A stretch of DNA of 5,523 nucleotides from the NCBI GenBank assembly GCA_041302745.1, contig JBFYQP010000191.1:1-5523 (forward strand). The letters are read 5' to 3'. This DNA comes from JAPLGD01 sp041302745. GTDB lineage: Bacteria > Bipolaricaulota > Bipolaricaulia > UBA7950 > UBA9294. Below are positions 1 through 5,497 of the stretch, one piece after another; position 1 is the first letter of the stretch; the number at the start of each line of letters is the position of its first letter. Position numbers and translations under genes: made by a program. Below the pieces are notes generated by a model, which had not been told where the DNA came from, did not search any database, and saw only the letters and a list, made by a program, of their open reading frames with translations.

Positions 1-1209
1 AGCCTGCGCCTCGTTCCGGGGATGGCCTATGAGCCGCTCGAGCCCCAAGCCAAGCTCGATCCGGCAACCGCGACGGCGGACGCGCTGCGCCCCGTTCTGC
101 ACGGGCCCGTCGGCGAGCCGAACACGGAACGAGCCCTCGTGAGATCCGTCGACGGCGTCGGCCGCGCTACGGCCGAAGACGTCGTCGCGTTCGCGCGTGC
201 CGCGAGCCCCTCTGCCGACTTCGCCGTCGAGATCGTCGAGGCGCTGCGCGCCGTGGTGGCGTACACCCGCAAGCCGGATCCCTACGTCAGCGTCGACGGG
301 AAGCGGGCCACGTACTACCCGCCCCCGTACGCGGCGACCCGGGTCCCGGCCTTCTCGGAGGCTCTCGACGCAAGCGGAGGCGCCGAGCAGGACCGGAGCG
401 CACAGGGCACCGAGGAACGAACGGCCCGAGCCCGCGTGCAGTACGCGCTCGGGCGCAGGGTGCGCACGGCGGTGAAGCTCCGCGCATGGCTTGCCGACGC
501 CGACCGCGCGGCCGATCTGCGGCACCGCGCCGACCTGCTAGCGTTTCACGTCGCCGATCTCGGGGCAGGGACGATCCACGCAGTCATTCCTGACCCCGTC
601 ACGGGCGCACCGACCTCCATTCCTCTCGATCCCGCGCTCGGCGCGCGGGAGAACGCCCAACGGTTCTACAGGCAGGCGAGGAGGCTCGACCGCGGGCGTT
701 CGAGCGTGACGCTGCGGCTTGCTCGGCTCGAAGGCGAGATCCGGCTGCTCGAGGAGGCGCTCGGCGCCGTCGAGGGCGGCGACGAGCCGTCGGCGAAGGC
801 CCTCGCCCTTCTTGACGTGGGACGGCGCACCCAAAAGCCTCGTCCGGAACCACGTTCAGCGCCGCGGCAGTTCGAGGTCGAGGGATACACCGTGTGGGTC
901 GGACGGAGCGCAACGCAGAACGACCAGCTGCTCCGCGATGCCCACCCCGAGGATGCCTGGCTCCACGCCCGCGACGTGGCCGGCTCTCACGTCGTCGTCC
1001 GCTGCCGGGACGGGGGCGAGGTTCCCGAGTCGGTGCTCCTTGAGGCGGCGCGCCTTGCCGCCCGTCACTCGAAGGCGGAACGCGGGCGGAACGTTCAGGT
1101 GACCGTGACCAAGGTGAAGCACGTTCGAAAGCCGAAGAACGCGCCTGCCGGCCTGGCAATCGTCAACCGCGAGAGTACACTCACGGTCCGCCTGGAGGAG
1201 GACGAATGA
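1..1209 (+). CDS. rqcH: NFACT / RqcH family ribosome quality-control protein, 5' end missing
   Basis: The frame is open from base 1. The codons before the first ATG (position 22) read SLRLVPG and lead into a family-typical linker (PYEP...KLDP-like), so this is a truncated gene and not a start at 22. The 402 codons present compare with roughly 550-580 in full RqcH homologues, so most of the NFACT-N domain is missing, including the region that carries its key Asp-Arg pair. Visible parts: a helix-hairpin-helix near residues 50-62 (VDGVGRATAEDVV); the end of the NFACT-N core (YYPPP... FSEALD, about 105-122); a charged coiled-coil segment with the ENAQRFYRQARRL signature (about 217-260); and a C-terminal NFACT-R/DUF814 domain (about 290-395) with GYTVWVGRSATQND, DAWLHARDVAGSHVVVR and VTKVKHVRKP. 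Family knowledge: RqcH binds the 50S subunit with a peptidyl-tRNA still attached and recruits tRNA-Ala to add C-terminal alanine tails. Its stop overlaps the next gene. Symbol assigned by family; alanine-tailing activity here is inferred. Confidence 0.94.
   Translation, partial: SLRLVPGMAYEPLEPQAKLDPATATADALRPVLHGPVGEPNTERALVRSVDGVGRATAEDVVAFARAASPSADFAVEIVEALRAVVAYTRKPDPYVSVDGKRATYYPPPYAATRVPAFSEALDASGGAEQDRSAQGTEERTARARVQYALGRRVRTAVKLRAWLADADRAADLRHRADLLAFHVADLGAGTIHAVIPDPVTGAPTSIPLDPALGARENAQRFYRQARRLDRGRSSVTLRLARLEGEIRLLEEALGAVEGGDEPSAKALALLDVGRRTQKPRPEPRSAPRQFEVEGYTVWVGRSATQNDQLLRDAHPEDAWLHARDVAGSHVVVRCRDGGEVPESVLLEAARLAARHSKAERGRNVQVTVTKVKHVRKPKNAPAGLAIVNRESTLTVRLEEDE
1194..1201 (+). 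promoter_or_regulatory. Shine-Dalgarno site for the site-2 protease, inside the rqcH end
   Basis: GGAGGAGG lies four bases upstream of the ATG at 1206 and within the last codons of the preceding gene. With the ATGA stop/start overlap it fixes the start and indicates translational coupling within one transcript. Confidence 0.8.
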
Positions 1210-1922
1210 CCGTCGATGCCGTGCTGCGAGTGGTCCTGTCACTGATCGCCCTGTTCATGGCGATCGTGTTGCACGAGGTCGCCCATGGCTTCGTGGCCGC
1301 TCGGCTCGGCGATCCGACGGCCCGGGCCAAGGGGCGGCTCAGCATCAACCCGCTCGCTCACATCGACCCGGTCGGAACGCTCCTCGTCCCCATCGCGCTC
1401 GCCGTTTTCAACTGGCTCACCCCGGGGGCGATGCTTCCGTTGATCGGCTGGGCGAAGCCGGTGCCGATCAACCCGAACTACTTCCGGAATCCATTCCGCG
1501 GCATGCTGTTCGTTGCCGTCGCCGGTCCGGGCACGAACCTCGCCCTCGCGGTCTGCGCGACCGCCCTGGGCAGACTTCTCCTTCCCGCCGTCCCCAACGA
1601 AGTGCTGTTCAGCTCCGCCGGATTCGCCGGCTTCTCCGCGCGGGCCCTCTTCTTCCTCCTCGGCGTGTTCGTCGTGTACAACATCATCCTCGCCGCCTTC
1701 AACCTGATTCCCATTCCGCCTCTCGACGGCTCCCGCGTCGTCACCTACTTCCTGCCCCCCGCGGGGCGGCGGTTCATGATCTCGGTCGAGCGGTACGGCT
1801 TTTTCGTCCTCCTGGCCGTCGTCTTCCTCGGCGGGATCGACCTCGTGTTCCAGTGGGTTCTCCCCGCCGCCGGCTGGCTCCTCGGGCCGCGCTGGGTTAC
1901 GGTGGTGAATCTATTCGCCTAG
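1206..1922 (+). CDS. M50-family site-2 protease (intramembrane zinc metalloprotease)
   Basis: This is a multi-pass membrane protease of 238 residues, predicted to cut substrates within or next to the inner membrane. The zinc motif HEVAH is at residues 23-27 (His23 and His27 ligands, Glu24 catalytic) at the end of the first membrane segment. The second half of the site, NLIPIPPLDGSR, is at 166-177, with Asp174 as the third ligand. Hydrophobic segments are visible at about 6-26, 57-74, 100-124, 146-168 and 198-219. Also present are the conserved GWAKPVPINP stretch (81-90) and AGPGTN (106-111), a variant of the usual AGPxxN. There is no PDZ or CBS domain, so it belongs with the short, minimal M50B-type bacterial proteins, not the RseP type. 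Its ATG overlaps the rqcH stop (ATGA) and has a strong ribosome site, so the two are probably co-translated. The substrate cannot be told from sequence. Confidence 0.95.
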   Translation: MTVDAVLRVVLSLIALFMAIVLHEVAHGFVAARLGDPTARAKGRLSINPLAHIDPVGTLLVPIALAVFNWLTPGAMLPLIGWAKPVPINPNYFRNPFRGMLFVAVAGPGTNLALAVCATALGRLLLPAVPNEVLFSSAGFAGFSARALFFLLGVFVVYNIILAAFNLIPIPPLDGSRVVTYFLPPAGRRFMISVERYGFFVLLAVVFLGGIDLVFQWVLPAAGWLLGPRWVTVVNLFA

Positions 1923-1944
1923 CGCCCATCTCGTCAGCGTTTCC

Positions 1945-1973
1945 TTGATCGTCGGGTGGCAGGCGCGTATACT
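1945..1973 (+). promoter_or_regulatory. Sigma70-type promoter for tig-clpP
   Basis: TTGATC at 1945-1950 and TATACT at 1968-1973 are separated by exactly 17 bases, close to the TTGACA/TATAAT consensus. Transcription would begin near 1980, giving a leader of about 30 bases. A GTG start at 1956, which would lengthen trigger factor by 18 residues, lies inside the spacer upstream of the predicted transcription start. This argues for the ATG at 2010 instead. Confidence 0.7.
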
Positions 1974-1987
1974 CCCGCAACGAATCG

Positions 1988-1998
1988 AAGGATAAGGA
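1988..1998 (+). promoter_or_regulatory. Purine-rich ribosome binding site of tig
   Basis: Two AAGGA-like blocks (AAGGAT then AAGGA) precede the ATG at 2010. The second ends 11 bases before it, a slightly long but workable spacing. The site supports the 2010 start over the GTG at 1956. Confidence 0.55.
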
Positions 1999-2009
1999 AA
2001 ACGATACGA

Positions 2010-3284
2010 ATGACGAGCAGCACGCAGTATGAGATCAAGGCGCGCGAGGCGACGCAGGCGACCATCCAGATCGCCGTCCCGCATGCCGACGTCGAACAGC
2101 AGGTCGAGTCCGTCTACAGCCGATTTGCCCGGGAAGTCCACGTTCCGGGTTTCCGGCGCGGCCACGTTCCACGGGAATACTTGGAATCCCGGTTCGGGCG
2201 GGACTCCTTCGTCGCCGAGGCGAAAGAGGATCTGGAGCGCAAGCACGTACCGCTTGCCTTGAAGAACCTCGATCTCGACCCCGTCTCCGTCCCCCACGTC
2301 GATGAAGTGGCCTACGACGAGGCCCAAGGGCTCGTCTTTACGGCGTCCTTTGCCGTGCTCCCGACTGTGGAGCTGCCGACGTACCGCGGGCTCGAGGTCA
2401 CGATCCCCGCGCTCCCCGAGGTGTCGGACGACGATGTCGACCGCGCGCTCGAGGAGGTTCGCGGCCAATTCGCCACCCTCGGCGAGAAGGAGGGCGATGT
2501 CGTCGCCGACGGCGACGTGGTCCGAGTTCGCGAGAAGGGTCAGGAGTGGGACACCCGGGCCGAGCTGACGAATCCCGTGACCGGCGCGCTCGTGGGGAAG
2601 CGGGTTGGCGAGACCGTGGCGATCGACGCCGAGATTTCTCTGGGGAAGCGGATCCAGACCTCCCTTGAGGTCCGCGGCCTACGGCAGGTCGTGATTCCGG
2701 CGATCGACGATGAGTTGGCGAAGGATGCCGGCTTCGACGGGCTCGACGCGCTCAAGGCCGACATCCGCACGCGGCTGAACCAGAGCCGTAGCGAGCTGCG
2801 CCGTCGGGCTCTCGAAGCGCAGCTGGTCGATACGCTCGTGACGAAGGCCGCAATCCCGCTGCCGGAGGTCTTCGTCGCCGAACTCATCGACGAGGAGATC
2901 GAGAAGATCAAGGAGTCGCTCGCCGATTCGCGCTCGTCGCTCACGTTCGAGGAGTACCTGAAGCGGCGCGAGACGACCGAGGAGGACTTCCGCAAGGGAC
3001 TCCGCGAGTCGATCGAGTTGCGACTCCGACGGGAGCTCATCCTGCGGAAGCTCGCCGAGGCCGAGAAGGTCGCTATCGACGACGCCGAACTCGAAGAGGC
3101 GGCGAAACGCGACGCGGAGGCGGCGGGCGAAGACCCTCTGCGGTTCGCCGCGCGGCTGCGCGCCGAGGACCGTTGGTCCGAATACCGTTCCAGCAAGGTC
3201 AACGAGCGCGTCTTGAACGTGCTCTGCGACCACGCGGTGGTGAAGGAAGTCGAGCTTCCTGCGACTCCCTCAAAGGAGGAGTGA
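2010..3284 (+). CDS. tig: Trigger factor, ribosome-associated chaperone with degenerate PPIase domain
   Basis: The 424-residue protein matches trigger factor in length (E. coli 432). The N-terminal ribosome-binding domain (about 1-115) carries the signature loop GFRRGHVP (47-54), equivalent to the GFRK loop that docks on ribosomal protein L23 at the tunnel exit. The middle region (about 155-228) should be the FKBP-like PPIase domain, but it is only about 70-75 residues long. It lacks the canonical DG..FEGG and IPGFE elements that form the proline pocket, so isomerase activity is unlikely. The C-terminal chaperone domain (about 229-424) is a long charged helical region beginning IPAIDDELAKDAGFDGLDALKADI, with the family-typical arms. 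Start: the ATG at 2010 (MTSSTQYEIK) is preferred because the upstream GTG at 1956 falls inside the promoter. The stop overlaps the clpP start (TGATG). Family knowledge: it binds nascent chains co-translationally. Confidence 0.95.
   Translation: MTSSTQYEIKAREATQATIQIAVPHADVEQQVESVYSRFAREVHVPGFRRGHVPREYLESRFGRDSFVAEAKEDLERKHVPLALKNLDLDPVSVPHVDEVAYDEAQGLVFTASFAVLPTVELPTYRGLEVTIPALPEVSDDDVDRALEEVRGQFATLGEKEGDVVADGDVVRVREKGQEWDTRAELTNPVTGALVGKRVGETVAIDAEISLGKRIQTSLEVRGLRQVVIPAIDDELAKDAGFDGLDALKADIRTRLNQSRSELRRRALEAQLVDTLVTKAAIPLPEVFVAELIDEEIEKIKESLADSRSSLTFEEYLKRRETTEEDFRKGLRESIELRLRRELILRKLAEAEKVAIDDAELEEAAKRDAEAAGEDPLRFAARLRAEDRWSEYRSSKVNERVLNVLCDHAVVKEVELPATPSKEE
3272..3281 (+). promoter_or_regulatory. 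Strong Shine-Dalgarno site of clpP, inside the tig end
   Basis: AAAGGAGGAG, nearly the full anti-16S complement, ends just before the ATG at 3284 and lies in the last tig codons. It selects 3284 over an upstream in-frame GTG at 3173, which would add 37 unrelated residues inside tig. Confidence 0.85.
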
Positions 3285-3889
3285 TGCCTGCCCAGATCCC
3301 GTTCGTCATCGATCACTCCGGACACGCGGAGCGGACGTACGACATCTACTCGCGCCTGCTTGAGGATCGGATCATCTTCCTGCGGGACGGAATCGACGAT
3401 GACGTAGCGAACGTCGTGATCGCGCAGATCCTGTTCCTCGCCGCGAAGGACCCGACCAAGGACATCCGCCTGTACATCAACTCCCCGGGCGGCTCGGTGA
3501 CCTCCGGCCTCGCGATCTACGACACCATGCGCTACGTCAAGTGCGACGTCGCGACGATCTGCATCGGCCAGGCCGCAAGCATGGCCGCCGTTCTGCTGAC
3601 GGCGGGAGCGAAGGGAAAGCGGTCGGCGCTTCCGAACTCGCGGATCCTCCTCCACCAGGTATTCGGCGGCGCCCAAGGTCAAGCCGCCGACGTCAAGATC
3701 CAGACCGAAGAACTCCTGCGGATGCGCGACGTGCTCGTCCGCATCCTCGCCGAGCACACCGGCAAGTCGCCGAAGAAGATCGAGAAGGACACCGACCGCG
3801 ACTACTACATGAGCGCGGAAGAGGCCGTCGAGTACGGGTTGGTCGATCGAATCATCGTGCCGAGGGTCCAGACGGAGACGCCCGCTTAG
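3284..3889 (+). CDS. clpP: ATP-dependent Clp protease proteolytic subunit ClpP
   Basis: This is the serine peptidase (S14) that forms a 14-subunit barrel and degrades proteins fed to it by an AAA+ unfoldase such as ClpX. The 201-residue protein spans the full family length. The catalytic Ser99 lies in GQAASMA, His124 in LLHQ and Asp173 in TDRDYYM. The spacings of 25 and 49 residues equal those in E. coli ClpP (111, 136, 185). Other hallmarks are the N-terminal IPFVID and DIYSRLLEDRIIFL, the oxyanion-side INSPGGSV (66-73), LAIYDTM and the C-terminal EAVEYGLVD. The short N-terminus is typical of a ClpP with little or no propeptide. The start overlaps the tig stop, so the two genes form a coupled pair driven by the promoter before tig. 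clpX, the usual next gene in many bacteria, is absent; a palindromic repeat follows instead. Confidence 0.98.
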   Translation: MPAQIPFVIDHSGHAERTYDIYSRLLEDRIIFLRDGIDDDVANVVIAQILFLAAKDPTKDIRLYINSPGGSVTSGLAIYDTMRYVKCDVATICIGQAASMAAVLLTAGAKGKRSALPNSRILLHQVFGGAQGQAADVKIQTEELLRMRDVLVRILAEHTGKSPKKIEKDTDRDYYMSAEEAVEYGLVDRIIVPRVQTETPA

Positions 3890-3901
3890 AAAGACCCGCC
3901 C

Positions 3902-4020
3902 ACCGCAGAAGTCGCGGAGAACGCAGAGGGACCTTCGGCGGACGGCAGCCGGCACGAGGAGCGAGTTCCTCGCCTTCCGCTGTCCTCTTCTTCTCTGCGC
4001 CGCTCTGCGTCCTCTGCGGT
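3902..4020. repeat. Imperfect palindromic CGCAGAG-type intergenic repeat
   Basis: The gap after clpP is almost filled by an inverted repeat of about 120 bases. The left arm (3902-3931) begins ACCGCAGAAGTCGCGGAGAA. The right arm, read on the - strand from 4020 down to 3990, begins ACCGCAGAGGACGCAGAGCG. Both arms contain spaced CGCAGAG-like units and align with a one-base offset. The interior also folds: 3940-3948 pairs with 3977-3985 (eight of nine, one a G-U), and CGAGGA (3955-3960) pairs with TCCTCG (3967-3972) around a six-base loop. The whole element can therefore form one long, interrupted hairpin. It has no room for a transposase and resembles a MITE- or REP-like non-autonomous element. 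It may also act as a transcript end or RNA-stabilising structure for tig-clpP, but there is no U-run typical of an intrinsic terminator. Confidence 0.75.
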
Positions 4021-4037
4021 AGAATCGATTCCTTCCT

Positions 4038-4066
4038 GTGTCAGGGACCGGCGGGCGTGGTAGACT
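4038..4066 (+). promoter_or_regulatory. Candidate promoter for a leaderless DUF763 transcript
   Basis: GTGTCA (4038-4043) and TAGACT (4061-4066) each match four of six consensus bases and are 17 bases apart. The predicted transcription start, about seven bases after the -10 box, coincides with the ATG at 4073, and no Shine-Dalgarno sequence is seen before that ATG. Confidence 0.5.
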
Positions 4067-4072
4067 CGCGGC

Positions 4073-5497
4073 ATGCGCACGGGCGTTGCCGACCTTCCTC
4101 TTCACTACGGACGGGCTCCGCGATGGCTGTTTCTTCGGATGACGAAGCTCGCTCGCGAAGTCGTCGAACTCGTCGTCCTTGAAGAAGGATCGGCCGGGCT
4201 CTTCGACCGCATCAGCGACCCTCACTGGTTCCAGGCCTTCGGCTGTGTCCTCGGCTTCGACTGGCACTCGAGCGGCGTCACCACGACGGCGTGCGGCGCG
4301 ATCAAGGAAGGGATCCGCGGCGAGGAAGAGAACCTCGGCCTGTTCGTCGCCGGCGGCAAAGGGAACGCGTCGCGCAAGACGCCGGACGAGATCGTCGCCT
4401 GGTCGGAGAAGGTCGGAACGGACGCCGTCTCTCTCGTCGACGCCAGCCGCACCTCCGCCAAGGTCGACAGTGCGGCCGTTCAAGACGGATACCAGATCTA
4501 CCACCACGTCTTCCTCTTCGACCGCGGCGGCCGTTGGGCCGTGGTCCAGCAGGGCATGAACGAGTCGAACGGGATGGCCCGGCGGTACCACTGGACTTCG
4601 GAACGAGTCGCCGACTTCGTGTGCGAGCCCCACGCCGCCATCTGCTGTGACCATCGCGCGCCGACGCTGAACCTGGTTGCGCGGGACAGCGAGGGAACCC
4701 GCGAAGCGAGTGTGGACCTCGCGCGGGCGCGCCCGGGCGAGGTCGTCCGCGAGCTCGCGACGCTGAAGCGGCTCTCGCTTCCGAAGCGCCACGAGATCCT
4801 GCTCGCCGACGTCGCCCCCGACCGGCTGAGTCGGATCTTCACGAAGACCTACGAGGCGCAGGCGAGCACGTTCCAGGAGCTTCTGATGCTGCCGGGCGTC
4901 GGCGGGAAGACCCTGCGCGCCCTGTCGCTCGTCGCGGAACTCGTGTACGGCAAGGCGCCGAGCTTCGACGACCCCGCCCGCTACGGATTCGCCCACGGCG
5001 GCAAGGACGGCATCCCCTACCCGGTCGACCGCCCCCTCTACGACCAGACGATCGACCTCCTCGGCCGGGCGATTCGCCGGGCGGCGCTCGGAGATCGCGC
5101 GGAGGTCGACGCGCTCCGCCGGCTGGATCGATTCGTGACCCGAGAGAGCAGCAGCGCTGCGCAGGGGAATCCGCACGCAGTTGCACGAAGGCGACCGACG
5201 CGGGAGAATGCGCACGCGCCCAGCGTGGCGCGCCATCGGGACGGAGGAGGCATCACGAATGAACGGATCGAGAAGACTGTCCCTTTGCGTCGCAGCCGCG
5301 CTCCTCGTGGTGATGGCCGCGGCGGTCGTCTCCCAGGCGGCAGGGATTCCGGGACGCGAGGCGGGCGTGGGCTGCGATGCCGAGGGCCGGCGCCGTCGAA
5401 GAACCCATCGAGCCGGCGGAGCGCGTCGACCTCCGCGCGATCTCCGAGCGCCGCCCGGCGAATCGCCCGGCCGGGGAGGTCGATCGTCTGGTCGTAG
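4073..5497 (+). CDS. DUF763 (COG1415-type) protein with helix-hairpin-helix; 3' end unreliable
   Basis: This belongs to the DUF763 family, common in archaea and scattered in bacteria, with no established function known to me. The conserved start MRTGVADLPLHYGRAPRWLF supports the ATG at 4073. Other family blocks are ISDPHWFQAFGCVLGFDWHS (47-66), FVAGGKGNASRKTPDEI (91-107), VVQQGMN (157-163), VCEPH (183-187) and FAHGGKDGIPYPVDRPLYD (306-324). A helix-hairpin-helix, LLMLPGVGGKTLRALSLV (270-287), suggests DNA binding. Homology appears to end at about residue 354 (position 5134). The frame then runs on as Arg/Ser/Gly-rich, low-complexity sequence to a stop at 5497, through the start region of a different gene and into an inverted copy of its own 3' end. 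The last 120 or so residues are therefore probably not real. A TGA at 5136-5138 would end the gene naturally if one base were miscalled just upstream. Confidence 0.85.
   Translation: MRTGVADLPLHYGRAPRWLFLRMTKLAREVVELVVLEEGSAGLFDRISDPHWFQAFGCVLGFDWHSSGVTTTACGAIKEGIRGEEENLGLFVAGGKGNASRKTPDEIVAWSEKVGTDAVSLVDASRTSAKVDSAAVQDGYQIYHHVFLFDRGGRWAVVQQGMNESNGMARRYHWTSERVADFVCEPHAAICCDHRAPTLNLVARDSEGTREASVDLARARPGEVVRELATLKRLSLPKRHEILLADVAPDRLSRIFTKTYEAQASTFQELLMLPGVGGKTLRALSLVAELVYGKAPSFDDPARYGFAHGGKDGIPYPVDRPLYDQTIDLLGRAIRRAALGDRAEVDALRRLDRFVTRESSSAAQGNPHAVARRRPTRENAHAPSVARHRDGGGITNERIEKTVPLRRSRAPRGDGRGGRLPGGRDSGTRGGRGLRCRGPAPSKNPSSRRSASTSARSPSAARRIARPGRSIVWS
5012..5134 (+). repeat. Left arm of right-end inverted duplication
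   Basis: This stretch of the DUF763 3' coding region (from ATCCCCTACCCGGTCGACCG) reappears as its reverse complement at 5401-5523. By base-by-base comparison 119 of 123 positions match. The first 113 positions (5012-5124) contain one mismatch (5061 T against 5474), and the other three lie in the last ten bases (5125, 5129, 5131). Confidence 0.95.
5181..5209 (+). promoter_or_regulatory. Weak candidate promoter upstream of the secreted-protein gene
   Basis: TTGCAC (5181-5186) and GAGAAT (5204-5209) are 17 bases apart. The match is only moderate (three and four of six). If real, transcription would start near 5216 and the leader would include the GGAGGAGG ribosome site. This would fit 5139-5258 being intergenic and not DUF763 coding sequence. 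Confidence 0.3.
5243..5250 (+). promoter_or_regulatory. Shine-Dalgarno site of the secreted-protein gene
   Basis: GGAGGAGG sits eight bases before the ATG at 5259, an ideal spacing. It is the main reason to believe a gene starts there in a frame different from DUF763. Confidence 0.7.

Noticed and set aside
1922..1966. Possible terminator hairpin after the site-2 protease (GCGCC at 1922-1926 region against GGCGC at 1962-1966)
   Set aside because: The stem is only about five pairs around a loop of more than 30 bases that contains the -35 box. There is no U-run.
1956..2009. GTG at 1956 as the trigger factor start
   Set aside because: It lies inside the spacer of the promoter and the added 18 residues are not family-like. 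The ATG at 2010 has a ribosome site and gives the normal N-terminus.
3173..3283. In-frame GTG at 3173 as the clpP start
   Set aside because: It would overlap tig by more than 100 bases and add unrelated residues. AAAGGAGGAG selects the ATG at 3284.
3890..4072. CRISPR array or tandem repeat in the clpP-DUF763 gap
   Set aside because: The repeated units are an inverted pair with short irregular internal units, not regularly spaced direct repeats with unique spacers.
3886..4080. A small - strand open frame (64 codons) across the clpP-DUF763 gap
   Set aside because: Its sequence (AEDAERRREEE-like) is simply the translation of the CGCAGAG palindrome, a well-known type of spurious ORF. It has no ribosome site.
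2540..5236. An 898-codon open frame on the - strand spanning tig, clpP and DUF763
   Set aside because: It is antisense to three confidently identified genes, has Arg/Ser-rich composition with no recognisable domain, and is the expected mirror of GC-rich codon use on the + strand.
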